The translations under genes were made by a program, and so were the position numbers. Positions 24,536 through 35,890 of a DNA stretch of 64,000 nt are shown here, piece after piece. This DNA comes from Monilinia fructicola (Eukaryota; Ascomycota; Leotiomycetes; Helotiales; Sclerotiniaceae). Within the stretch, counting starts at the first letter, position 1, and every line of letters starts with the position of its first letter. Location: assembly GCA_008692225.1 (NCBI GenBank), contig VICG01000007.1, forward strand, positions 2,142,501 through 2,206,500, given 5' to 3'. The notes under the pieces were generated by a model, which saw only the letters and a program-made list of their open reading frames with translations, did not search any database and had not been told where the DNA came from.

Positions 24536-24592
24536 ATCTTTGTCTTTCTCTTCCTCTTTCTCTTCCTCTTTCTCTTCCTCTTTCTCTTTTAC
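24536..24592. repeat. TTTCTCTTCCTC pyrimidine 12-mer array
   Basis: About five copies of TTTCTCTTCCTC; a plus-strand FLFLFL open frame is only its translation. Confidence 0.88.
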
Positions 24593-24837
24593 ATGCTCCC
24601 AGATCCAAAAAATAAAAAAAGAGCATCTTCTCAAATGATCGAAGCAATAATGGATGATGAATGCTATGTATGATTGGGACGGTGGATGGGTGGGTGGAGT
24701 ATTAGTGGATGGTGGATGGTGGTGGATGGTAAATAATGGATGGATTGGTGGATGAACGGATACTGTAGTATGTATTATATACTTGTGGCGGATTGGTGGA
24801 TGATGATGATGGATGAAAACATATAAATGGGAAGGAA

Positions 24838-24980
24838 AATGGTTGATTGATTAATTGATTGATTGATTGATTGATGAGAGGTAGAAAAAGGCGGGAATGG
24901 GAATGGACCGGGGGAATAGGAATGGGAATTTTGGTTATTAGCGAACAAAAAAAAAAAGAGAGAGAGAGAGAGAGAGGCGC
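24838..24980. repeat. (TTGA)n and (GA)n tracts
   Basis: TTGA tetranucleotides (about 24843-24873), then an A-run and a GA dinucleotide run (about 24949-24977). Confidence 0.85.
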
Positions 24981-25142
24981 TGATTGGTTCCGTGCCTGCA
25001 TAGAATCATCAACCCTCTTTTTTCCCTTTCTTTTCTCTTGTGAGTCTGGTCTAGTCCCTTTTTCGATTGAATATAGAAAGGGATACAAGTAGCAGCGAGT
25101 TTAAAGAATGCCGGGGGATTATTATATTATATTGATGTGTAA

Positions 25143-25312
25143 GTAGTAAATAATAGGTAAATAATAGGTAAATAATAGGTAAATAATAGGTAAATAATAG
25201 GTAAATAATAAATAATAAATAATAAATAATAAATAATAAATAATAAATAATAAATAATAAATAATAAATAATAAATAATAAATAATAAATAATAAATAAT
25301 AAATAATAAATA
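25143..25312. repeat. 11-mer then 7-mer AT tandem array abutting the MITE
   Basis: About five copies of an AGGTAAATAAT-type 11-mer followed by about fifteen copies of AATAAAT. The array ends exactly at the TA that flanks the MITE. Confidence 0.88.
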
Positions 25313-25562
25313 CTTAGTATTGTTTTGGGTCAATACCGGGCTAAAAATCTATAAAATAATATATCTTTTAAATTCTTTTTTATATATTGTAAAATTTTAT
25401 TTTTAAAAATTTAAACATACCAAACGTTTATTTTTTAATTTAATAATACTATAAAGTATTATTTATAATTTTTAATAGATTTATTAATTTATTATAATTT
25501 TTTAAGATAAATTTCATTTTTAGTTAATTTTTAGCCCGGCATTGACCCTAAACAACGCCATG
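25313..25562. mobile_element. MITE copy 1 (TA-flanked, ~250 bp)
   Basis: Non-coding, about 80% AT. The left end reads CTTAGTATTGTTTTGGGTCA..CCGGGCTAAAAAT. The right end, reverse-complemented, reads CATGGCGTTGTTTAGGGTCA..CCGGGCTAAAAAT. These are imperfect inverted ends of about 36 bp. A TA dinucleotide stands directly outside both ends (25311-25312 and 25563-25564), as expected for a Tc1/mariner-class target duplication. The same element occurs in the same orientation at 56260-56513, with mostly transition differences. No transposase is encoded, so it would depend on an enzyme from elsewhere. Confidence 0.88.
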
Positions 25563-26648
25563 TACCCATTCTAAAATCCATCGTCGTTTATTTTCGATGA
25601 GCGGAAGAGACGAGGAAACCTCCGAATGTACGGAGGACGGTACCAGGTCCATACCTACTACAGAGTAGGTAAATCTTACATCGGCTACACCTACTAAGTT
25701 TCTAACCTCGTTAATAAAAAAGAGGGAAATGGGTAGGTATGAACAAGAACCACGGATACCTGAGAAGAGTAAATGAATACATTCAATCTGATATGATATG
25801 GATCGAAGATTATTTAGCATCTTAGATCAATGAAGTTTTTTAGATCTTGGTTCTCTAGCTAAGATAAGAATGAGTACTGAATCAGATTAGATATCACGTA
25901 TATGTGAGGACGCCGTGTATAGATGAATGAATGGGCCAATTTTATATCACCTGGGCATTGGTTTCCTGGGTATTATTTACCTAGATAGGTCAATTAATAA
26001 AGTCCACCCGCTGTTTACAATCTGTGGACCCGTCCACGGGTAGACATGTAATGAGTATTATTTCTAATTCTTATAAATATATTGATAATACTACCTAGGT
26101 ATTTACAGCTTTAACGATGATTCCAAGGTTCTTTATTTACTAGGTTATATATACATATTAGGTATATATATATATCTCTCTCTCTCTCTCTAGATATTAT
26201 CTTATATTAATTATTCCATCTTATCGATCTCTAGAGACGTAGTAAACTTAGAAGCACTTTATATACAAATACCGAGATCTATATATAAGAAAGGATCTAT
26301 AGATATCTTCTTTAAAAGCTATTATAAGTAGCTGGGGGTAGATTACAATATACCTACCTAGTAGTAAAAGTAACATTCTCATATACAAACAAAATAAATG
26401 GCCACCACCGGCATATACAACCCATTCAACGTTCTTAGAGTTACCTTTTCTTATATGGTTTTATTACTACCTAGTACTGGATAAGAACTAACAACCTTGG
26501 AATTATTAGTTAATAAGTAATGAGTCGGGTGGCTTAAAACTATATCGGCAAATTAATCTTCTTACGATTCAACTAATTATTACCTACATCTATCCATCTA
26601 CATGGAGCTGGAGCCCGGTGATGATTGTATTGTATTGGCATATGTTTG

Positions 26649-26702
26649 AGTATATATATGTATATATATGTATATATATGTATATATATGTATATATATT
26701 AT
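26649..26702. repeat. (TATATATATG)n decamer array
   Basis: About five perfect decamers ending in a TA-rich stretch. Confidence 0.9.
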
Positions 26703-27271
26703 TTATATACATATATATACCTAGGTACCTAGGTATATATATCCAACAACAGTATCCAATTATCTAGATGATAACAGTTAACATCTCTACTAGGTATTCA
26801 CTCATCATCATCATTCATCCCATCCATCATCCAACCATCCTTCCATCCATCCATCTCACATCCAGATTTTATATTCTTTTTGGATCTCGAACATCTGGGT
26901 CCACCGTCCAAGTACAGTCCTGTAATGCTTGAATTCTTTCTCCACTTTATTACTGTCCTGTATTATAGGCTGTGTACTTGTTGGCGGGGTGGTGCTTTCT
27001 CAACATCCTTGCTAGCTCAAGACGTGGAAACCTGGAATACCGACATTTGGATCCGTCACGTGTACGCAAGCCGCTCCCTTCCCATCCACCATCCACCATC
27101 CACCATCCATCCCACTCACTACATCTACACATCCATCCTGGTGATACGTGAGCATGAAGGTTCCACACACAACCATTTTCAATCAAAAAGAATTCATCTC
27201 ACCGTCGGGTCATGATAAATGTTGGGAGAAGGCCAAGTTTAACATACTAGTGCAGGTAATACATCATTCAT

Positions 27272-27370
27272 TCACGCATTCACGCATTCACTCATTCACT
27301 CATTCACTCATTCACTCATTTATTACTCACTCACTCATTTATTACTCACTCACTCACTCACTCACTCAGT
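27272..27370. repeat. (TCATTCAC)n / (TCAC)n array
   Basis: Octamer and tetramer units in tandem (CATTCACT, then TCACTCAC), interrupted by TTTATTAC segments. Confidence 0.9.
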
Positions 27371-27677
27371 TCTCTGCTTAATTCCAAAAATTCTTTCTGC
27401 GAGGAAATTGCTCCGTACCATATTAAATTTTGGGTTTGGCCATCAGAAAAGAAGATAATGTAACCAAGAAGTTCTTCATGAACTTCTGCCCCGTATTTTG
27501 CGACGACTCTCTGTTGTCGAGCTTTACCTTCTTTGTTTTCTACCAACTTTTGTCCTTTTTCTCTCAATCTCTCCCTCTTTGGTTCTCCTTTGCATTCCCG
27601 AGGTCATATCAAATGGCTTATTGCTTTCTCCATGATCATTCGCAGAAAGTTTTTTTGAAATTCAGTCCAACTTGAAA

Positions 27678-30600
27678 ATGAGCAAGTCTAATATGACACG
27701 TTCTGGCATATATCACAAGACTACCATAGATGCAACCAGAGTTGCCTCTACAACAGTCTCCCGCGTTGCTGTGAAAAGAACGTTTGATGACTTGAATGAT
27801 TCCGAAAGTCTCCAAGGGACCTCATCGCCGTTTAATGACTCCCATCGTGAAGTCGGAGCATCCAAAAAAAGAGATTTCAATTGCCCAACTCCCAATGATA
27901 AAAGTCCCGGGGCTTTAAAGGCAAGTGAGATTGATGACATTACTGTCTATAATGAGTCCGAGTATTCACAGAGAAGACAACTTGCTTTGACGCCCACCCC
28001 AACCCTAAACCCCTTGCTTGATTTGGCACATCCTGCATATCAACTACCAAACCAATTAATTGAAAATTTTACTGCTCTGGGTATCAAATCTATATATCCT
28101 TGGCAATCGGAATGTCTTTTGCGTAGTGGTGCGCTTGCTGGAGAACGTAGCCTTGTATATACCGCTCCAACCGGGGGTGGGAAGTCGCTTGTTGCAGATG
28201 TGCTCATGCTCAAGAAGATCATACAGAACCCAGAGAAAGAAGGCTCTGTTGGTACTACCTTACGTTGCATTGGTCCAGGAAAAACTCCGCTGGCTTCGAA
28301 AAGTCGTCGAGGGCATCTCCAAGGAGACATCTGCTCGGGAATCAAAATGGCCTTCGATGTGGCGAAATCGAGGAGATGAAAATACCATTAGAGTGACGGG
28401 ATTTTACGGTGGAAGTAAATCCAAATCAACATGGGCTGATATGGATATTGCTGTGTGTACCATTGAAAAGGTATGTCAATGTAGATACAATCGAGAGTTG
28501 GAATTGTTGGCTAAAAACTCATAGGCAAACTCGCTCGTCAATGCCGCGATTGACGATTGCTCAATAGGAAATCTCGGAGTCGTGGTAATGGATGAGATTC
28601 ATTTCATAAATGACGAAAGCCGGGGATATATACTGGAACTAATGGCTACTAAACTCCTTAGCTTGGAGCAAGGTGTGCAAATAGTTGGCATGAGCGCGAC
28701 TCTCGATGTAAGTCTAGCCCGTCTTTTTCTTATCCAATGAAAATGCCTGTCTGACGAGGCGCAGAATGCGGACTTGCTCGCAAAATGGCTCGATAATGCC
28801 AAATTTTATATTTCCAACTATCGCCCTGTTCCCGTAGAAGAGCACCTTGTCTTTGAGAATGCGGTCTACCCAGCTTCGAGTTCAAACAGATTCTACAGAA
28901 CAGCCTCACAACTCAATCTTCAAAATGGAGGCAGTTCGATCGATCCACTTCCGGATCCTCATAGGCGAATACAGGCTTCACAGCACAAGGAACTCCGTAA
29001 TCCATTGCTAAACTCTGTCGTTGCCTTGGCCAATGAAACTGCCAGAAGTGGCTATGGTGTGTTGGTCTTCTGTAGCAGTAAGTTGGGTCGTTCTTTTTTG
29101 TTGCCTTACGCCATATTGAAGTTTGGTTTCAAGATAGGCCCCAGTCTCGGGTCAAACCATTCGATCTCTGCTGTTCAATATTCAGGTTCAGAGTTTCAGA
29201 CTTCGTTCAACAGTATTAATTTCTTGGAAAATAGGTCGACTGGGCTGCGAAAGAGATGCAATTGTGATAAGCCAAGTTCTCCCTTCGCGCGATGCGGTTA
29301 ACCCAATTTTAATGAATAGGCGGCATGATCTTCTAAACGATTTGAGAAATACAAGTAGTGGTCTGGATCATGTTTTGGAGAAGACCGTCCCTATGGGTGT
29401 AGCATTTCATCGTGTGTATCTCCTATACTCTCAAACTTCAATTCTAACTCCTATAGATGCTGGCCTTACTACAGAAGAGCGTGACTTGGTCGCGGCTGCT
29501 TATGATGAAGGGATACTGAAGGTCATGGTAGCCACTTGCAGTCTTGCGGCTGGCATCAATCTTCCTGCCAGTGAGTCATTTGGTTATCATTTGGTTGGCG
29601 CCAGACAGCTGTTGCTATAATTGCCATACACTCATTTTTATTGCCTTCTTCATTCAGTATTTCAAACACTAATGATCACAATTCATTAGGACGCGTGATA
29701 TTACACGGTGCGAGAATGGGTTCTGATTTGGTTGGTCCCTCAATGCTGTGAGTATATTACCTCACGTAAATAACTGAAAATGCTGATCTCTACAGTCGTC
29801 AGATGAGAGGTAGGGCTGGGCGCAAAGGGAAAGACGAAATTGGCGAAACATATCTATGTTGCCAAAAGTCCGACCTCGAGGCCGTTGCCGAACTCATGGA
29901 AGCTGAAATACCTTCAGTAGCGAGCTGTCTGGTACCAGGAAAGCGAGGAATAAAAAGGTACTAGAGCCCAACAAGTAATCACTGGCCGTCGATATTGATA
30001 AGTCCATAGGGCATTACTTGAGATTATAGCTACAAAATTGGCAACAAGTAGCGAAGCAATCGATGATTACGTGAAGAAAAACTCTCCTCTACCATACGAT
30101 TGACCAAGGAGAGCTAACGTCGATGGTTGAGGCGACTCTTGAGGATTTACTTGAAAGCAAACTTATCGCACAGGCGCAATCATATTCATACGAAGCCACA
30201 CGCCTCGGACAGGCCGTTGTGGCTTCTTCACTCGCTCCAGAGGATGGTCTATTCGTCCACAAAGAACTGCGCAAATCCCTCGAAGCATTTGTACTAGATG
30301 GCGAGATGCATGTACTCTACACTTTCACACCTGTCCAGGCTACGCAGGGCAACATCAATTGGCAAGTTTTTCGCAAGGAAGTTGATATGCTTGATGAAAG
30401 CAATTTGAGAGTGCTTGGTTTCGTTGGTTTGAAACCATCATTGATCAACAAAATGTAAGCCCACTCCTCACTCACCATATAATCATCAGCCGACCTGAAT
30501 TTCCTCTTAGGGCACAAGGCGGATCTATGAAAGAGTCGACGCCGGAAGAAATCGAGATTGCTCGGGTATACAAGAGGTTTTATACTGCTTTGCAGCTTCG

Positions 30601-31183
30601 AGATCTCTGTAATGAGATGCCGGTTCATGCTGTAGCTCGCAAATATGACTTACCACGAGGGACCATACAAAATCTTGCCCAAACATGTCATGGCTTTGCT
30701 GCAGGAATGATTAAGTTCTGTGAGAAGATGGATTGGGGAGCACTAGCTGCAGTGCTTGATCATTTCTCCGATCGATTAAAAGCTGGTGTGTCCCTCACTT
30801 CGTTGGAGAAGCCATTATCTCTAGAGCTTGGGGAGATTGGGACGCTCATTCTCTCTTGTTGATACATGATTGCATATGATCACTAACAGTGAATAGGTGC
30901 CAAATCCGATCTGCTCGCCCTAGCCGAAATTACCTTCATCAAAAGTCGAACGGCAAGAATCTTCTGGGACAATGGATACAAGACGGTTGGAGCAATTGCG
31001 GGAGCAGACTCTAAAGAGCTGATACCCGTGCTCCTCATGGCCCAGCCGAGAAAATTAAGGCTTGCATTGGACGATGAGGAAAAGTACCATGCCAAGCTTC
31101 TTGCGAAAGCCACCAAAATCGTTGAATCGGCCAACCGAATATGGGAAAGACAGATGCAGCAGGAGATTTACGAAGAAGACTGA
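27678..31183 (+). CDS. HELQ/Hel308-type superfamily 2 DNA repair helicase
   Basis: 3'-5' DNA helicase related to HELQ and the helicase half of DNA polymerase theta (Ski2-like SF2), acting on stalled forks and crosslinks. Start MSKSNMTRSGIY. Disordered N terminus to ~100, then ALGIKSIYPWQSECL (Q-like motif), Walker A TAPTGGGKSLVADV, LLVLPYVALVQEKLRWL (Ia), DIAVCTIEKANSLVN, Walker B VVMDEIHFIND, MSATL, VLVFCSS, VAFHHAGLTTEERD, VATCSLAAGINLPARRV, QMRGRAGRKG (VI), then winged-helix and ratchet domains (LARDLCNEM-like, YDLPRGTIQNL) and a helix-hairpin-helix region. It ends IYEED, stop. No polymerase domain follows, so it is a stand-alone helicase. Several short introns are present, one with a phase-1 CAT C|AT junction. 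One surplus A in GAGAAAGAAG near 28236 breaks the frame before KALLVLPY. Confidence 0.9.
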
Positions 31184-31537
31184 AAATAAGTTTTTTCCAT
31201 AGGACGTACAGGCGTTCATAATGCACATACCTACTCACATAGAATGGATACATTGAAACTCCCCCGAGACTCCATGGATAATCTGTATTTGGCAAACAGA
31301 CTTTATAAGTTCATTCACCCGTGGGTATACGGACTCGTAGAGCGATACAAAATTTGATTGGATCGATGTTCTTGTGAAAATTACATGTTCACGTTGAAGT
31401 TTGAAGTATCGATTCAGTATAGATTAATCATGAGACTACACAATTCGAAGAAAAGTCCATTGTATGCTGAAATAATTTTGAAAATTGGAAATTGGAAACT
31501 ATTTCATGAATTCGTGCACCCACTGGTGATTCGAGCA
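31184..31537. other. convergent 3' spacer
   Basis: About 350 bp between the helicase stop and the oxidase stop; AT-rich, no recognised feature. Confidence 0.6.
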
Positions 31538-32967
31538 TCACTCCCTAGCAGGTAAATCCGTCCACTCTGTCACTTCCTGGAAGTCCATGATTTTATTAGG
31601 TCCTCCGAATCTACCTTGTAAATCCTTCCAATTCCTATTCACTGCCGTTTCAGGTCTCCATCGGAAAGCATGCTTCAGCTTCGGCTCCAATTTACCCTCC
31701 ATCAAATCAACAACCAATCCACCAACTGAAGTGATATGCATGAAGCCATGTCCGCTGGCACCAGCCGCTAGAATCAATGAGGCATACCCGGGTGGTGTAT
31801 CGATGAGGAATTCTCGATCGGGGGTATCGGCGCACCAGCAAATCCGGGCAAACGACAAGGGCCGGTCTGCAAGCTGGGGCATCGTCTCCAAGAGGAATTG
31901 TCGGATTCTCTTTTCTGAGTCTATGGGGATTTGGTGTTTCGAGAAGGGAACGCTCCTTGTTTTTTCCATCGGGCCCCGTGATCTACATAACATGTTGGTC
32001 AGTGACTCTTGCCAAGTCGGGAAGGATCAAACCTACCCAGTTGCAGTAGCCAGGATGCTCATCACATATTTTGAGCTCGTGATTGTCCTCGTCGGGCTCC
32101 ATGAAGAATCCCTTTTCGATGTTGAAGAGGACGGGGAGGTTCTTATACAATGCCATCTCATCCCCCGACATCTTGATATGCCCCAGCGTCCAGGCCGTCG
32201 GCCGAAGCTGATCCTTGAAATCAAAGAGCGCATCAGATCCCGCTCCCGCAGCGAGCACCGTCCTATCACCTCGATGCTCCTTCCCATCTGCAGTCCTCAC
32301 CCCCAGCACATCTCCATCCTCACATATGAGACCGGTCACGGAACCTTGCGGCGAGCCGGTCACAAACTTCACCCCGAGTCTTTGCGCCTCCCGCGCCGCG
32401 CTCTCCAGAGCCTTCCGCGCATGCACCCAGCCCGCGCCCGAAGACCTAAACACGCCTCTCCATCCGGGAAACCCCCCCGTCAACACCCCCGGCGGCATCG
32501 TCTTCCGGAACTCCGCCGCCGTTTCGAGCCTCGCGTAACCGAACCCCGAGCCAGCGCGCTCTCGCCCCTCAACCTTCTTCAGCGCCGCCGGGGTGTCGGC
32601 CGCCACGATGTACCCCGTGGCATGGTAGTACGGTTTGAAGACGGGATCGTGCAGCCACCCCCCCATCGCCCTGCCGAGCAAAATCATCGAAACATCGCCG
32701 TCGCTGTCGCCGTCGCCGTCGCTGGCGTCCTCGGCGAGCGCGCCTAGGCATGTTAGCCATCTCCACGGAAGAAAATCCCCTGCACTTGCCCTGCTCGACA
32801 ATCTTGTTGATGTCGTTTCCGGCGGCGATGGGCGAGGGCACCGGGTGCGCGTCGAGGATCGTGATGGCGGCGTACCCTCGACGAGCGAGGTGCAGGGCTG
32901 TCGAGACGGCCCAGGTTCCGCCTCCTGCGATGACGATGCGCGATGAGGTGGTGAGTTTGGTGGCCAT
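31538..32967 (-). CDS. fructosyl-amino-acid oxidase (amadoriase), FAD-dependent
   Basis: Deglycating oxidase that cleaves Amadori products (fructosyl-lysine or -valine) to amino acid, glucosone and H2O2. The N-terminal dinucleotide fold reads IVIAGGGTWAVSTALHLARRGY. Family signatures are AGNDINKIVEQG, HDPVFKPYYHATG, FRKTMPPGVLTGGFPGW, GAGWVHARKALESAAREAQRLGVKFVTGSPQG, FKDQLRPTAWTLGHIKM, FNIEKGFFMEPDEDNHELKICDEHPGY, and the C-terminal SFARICWCADTPDREFLID, whose Cys is the likely covalent flavin site. It ends WTDLPARE without a peroxisomal SKL/AKL tail, unlike some family members. A 46-nt GC-AG intron (32744-32789) and a GT-AG intron (about 31986-32040) are inferred. A six-A run just after the latter carries one A too many. 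The upstream half is GC-rich, with a GGCGAC hexamer repeat encoding Asp-Gly. Confidence 0.9.
32698..32733. repeat. in-frame CGTCGC hexamer repeat in the oxidase
   Basis: Minus-strand GGCGAC-type hexamers encode DASDGDGDSDGD, a segment without counterpart in typical family members. Confidence 0.75.
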
Positions 32968-33485
32968 GTTGCATTCGCGGCGCGGGCGGGAAATGGATGG
33001 GATGGGATGGGATGGGTTGGGTTGGGTTGCTTTACCTTTACCTGTCTTTACGCCGAGTGCAGATGCTCGGGAGCGCGGTTCGTCGACTCTTTATCTGCAT
33101 CTTTGTATTTGGACCGAGCGGCTCAAGGCGTATCACATGTCTACAGATTCCTTGTTTTGATAGTCGTCGGACTTCATTCTTAATACTGTATTGTATGTGT
33201 GAGTGGCTGCTTGGATTGGTGGGGTTGGAGTGTGTAAGGTTATCGAAAGTGGGTGGTGGGAAGGTCCAAGCGACATGATACTGTACAGTACTGTTTGTTG
33301 GTGCGGTTGAGTTTATTAGTTGGTCCTACTAGGTAGTTCTAGTTCTAGTTGTACCCGACTGGACCTATCATCTTCATTCGGCATACTTACAGTATCCTCA
33401 CATGTACTCCGTATACTGTATGACTTCCAGGATTGTATCTTCCCATACGCATCCAATCAATGACGAACTGTTTTGATCTGGTGCT
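32968..33485. promoter_or_regulatory. upstream region of oxidase and divergent regulator relic
   Basis: About 520 bp. It starts with a GGGAT/GGGTT pentamer run (32996-33027), which with its TGGGATGGGA pattern lies just before the oxidase ATG. No specific promoter element is recognised. Confidence 0.45.
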
Positions 33486-34745
33486 TTGGAACGATCGTTT
33501 ACTTTAGTTCTACTTGTAGTCCATCTTCGGTTCAATTTATCCTTCCCTGCCTGCCCGCCAAACGGCCAGCCTTACGCCAACGCTTGGCAGGATCCTCCAA
33601 TGATTTGCCAACGATGCATGAATACTGGATCTGACTGCAAACACAATCTTGTCTTGAAATGGAGGGAGGAGTTTGATCGGAGAGGCGCAGCCTTTGGTCG
33701 ATCGGGCGTATGGAAGAAATGTGGCCTCCGTGGGTCGGATTCGGATATTTGAAGGGCCAGGAGCCTTCTTGCAATCTCTCGGCTCAAAATGTCACATGTA
33801 TCACCTCCTCACTTTGTAAATGGGACAATGGACGGTTTTCACATTTCATTATCAAACGATCAAACTGATCGAATGAGCTTGGCTGAAAGAGGCGTCGTCG
33901 ATACCGTTAACGTTGTCGAAGTCATAGCCTCTCTTCTTCTCCTCGATTGAAAGACATTACAACATTCGCAGCAGTACAGCAGAGACCACCCAGCCTGGTC
34001 CCTCTACTTCCATCATTGTGTCATGTAGATGGTACAAACACACCCCTCCTTCAGTATTATTATGCTGACCGTCTATGTCCGCTGCCCACCCCAAATCAAT
34101 CTACCAATTCGCCATCCGCAACCATACTCCTCCCCTTGCGTTGAACGCATCACAAAATACCCCCAACTCCCCTATAGCACTTTCCGCGTGGAACAAAAGT
34201 AAAACGGACACATTCTGGGAGCCTACTGCCCCGAAGCTCAATGCCAAAATGCTTCAATTCCCCCGAGCGAGGCTTTGCAGCAGAGATTCCACTGAGGTAT
34301 CTCGCGACCCTGAAGCTCTCCTATACCTACAGTGATGCGTCTATATGACATGAAATTATCAATACAAGTGACGAGCAGTGGGTTGTAGTCTGGAACTCTT
34401 CCACATCCTCGGCTCTATTACAGATCTCGTCAAATCGAGACGTGACAGAATTGAAGCGACGAGCAGCCATCTTTTATCTTCACTGTACTCTGTACAATGC
34501 ATCGCCGATCATGTACTTGGTGGCTAAGCAAGTCCGAGAGATCATTCATTTATTTCTCTATGTCTAGCACATGGCCTCGCGACGACTCTGACATGGCCCA
34601 TCTTCGTTGTGGCGGTAGAACTAGATCCTCTGGATGTTATGATCATGGTCGCGGATGAGCCTCTATCGGGTAGGGCATTCATCCTCAATACACTGTAAGA
34701 AATGTCGGCTTGTACTATTGCAAACATAAAGAGAACTAGATCGGT
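33486..34745 (+). pseudogene. Zn2Cys6 transcription factor relic
   Basis: Fragments of a fungal binuclear-cluster regulator. Only the second half of the cluster is readable (MICQRCMNTGSDCKHN), followed by LKWREEFDRRGAAFGRSGVWKK, a stretch typical of such regulators. Later come QHSQQYSRDHPAWS, TPPLALNASQNTPNSPIALSAW (middle domain), ELFHILGSITDLVKSRRD and the characteristic LTWPIFVVAVELDP near 34590-34630. The first CxxC of the cluster is missing upstream, and stops and frame changes separate every block. That is more damage than the one-base indels of neighbouring genes, so this one is probably truly dead. It would have been divergent from the oxidase and collinear with the MFS remnant. Confidence 0.7.
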
Positions 34746-35890
34746 CATTGCCGATGTTTGGCAGCGGCGTGACTTGTCTCTGCTAAAAAAACAGCTCTAT
34801 CGAGATCGCCCAGGATCATAGGGGTGATTGGGAAATCTATGTTGAGCCTGCGAGCACGAATTTGAGTCTTGGGTAATAAATAGGAGCCAATTTTAGTTAT
34901 GCCTTTCTACTGTGGATTGGTGCCCGCTTAAGGACCATTTTTTGATTATGGTAAACTAGCTACTGATGGGCTGGGTATCATGATTTTATAACCAGCACAC
35001 AAGAGACTGGGTACATGTTGTAACTGGCACATCAATGCCCCTCTTTGATTTGAATAACGATTCATCATTACCACGTTGATAGTCTAGTCGATAATGAACT
35101 AGCCTCAATGTTCTTTTGATTAGGGGGGTTCCGAACAATCACACTACAGTATCAATATTTTATCTCGGTTGAAATGAGGAACCTTTCACCATGAGATCCC
35201 GGAGCAACTAGCAAGGATAGAATTTTTGACAAAGGTCTCTTCAAAAGGTTCTTGATGAGACGTTTGTCCCATTGGCTCAGCCGATGTCCTTTCTTATCAG
35301 AGTTCGGGGAAGCTGAGTTAATCACACCATCTTATCAGCACGGATCGGTATGTTGGCGTGGGTTCCACGCTGGATGGTAAATACGTAGAAGAGATGGAGC
35401 GATCCATCCTCCACTCTTCACAGAGAAAGGGGTAAAGTGCGGAGTAAAAGCTCGCTTCTCGCCAGGACCTTCATGATATAACCGAGTTGCATCGATCGAT
35501 CATTCAGTCGGGATTGTATTGTATGGTCGATCAACAGGATGTAGGGAAGACATGACTGATTTGGCAATCTTGGAACTATGGATTGCGAAAATATATGTAG
35601 AGAGGGAGAGATGCACTCCTTCAATTTCAGCGGGAGACTAATTATACACAGTCAGTTATTGGATTAATATGTCTCAAACTAGAGTCGAAGATGTCCCCGT
35701 ATCAACTCTTCCTTGTCGCTTATGCTTGTCCCTTCCATCTGAGCCCTGTGGATTGGAGGAGAGTTAATTGACTCGCTGTCAGTCTCTATGCATGCGCTTT
35801 TAGCTTTGAAGAAAATGCACAATGCACTAGGGGGTATGCAGAGTTTCGAGCGGCTTGTACCCCTGGCTATCATTCATGACGTGTGACAGC
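34746..35890. other. intergenic, no recognised feature
   Basis: About 1.1 kb of mixed composition without repeat arrays. A few short open frames (35418-35873, minus) show no family motif. The missing N terminus of the downstream transporter may be hidden in 35640-35890, but no start was identified. Confidence 0.5.

Larger units (their letters stand above)
23042..27677. other. 4.6 kb gene-free repeat-rich spacer
   Basis: No supported gene lies between the divergent SNT2 and HELQ-type starts. The spacer is a succession of simple arrays (GAGGA, GTAA, CAGA/TGAC, TTTCTCTTCC, GGATGGT, TTGA, GA, AATAAAT, TATATATATG, TCATTCAC) plus one MITE. Open frames here are low-complexity reads of the repeats. 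Between about 25800 and 27200 the DNA is AT-rich and otherwise featureless. Confidence 0.75.

Noticed and set aside
25127..25333. Open frame of repeating LLFIIYY
   Set aside because: Translation of the AATAAAT array.
26028..26041. Short inverted repeat ACCCGTCCACGGGT, considered as a transposon end
   Set aside because: No second copy or paired end is visible in the window.
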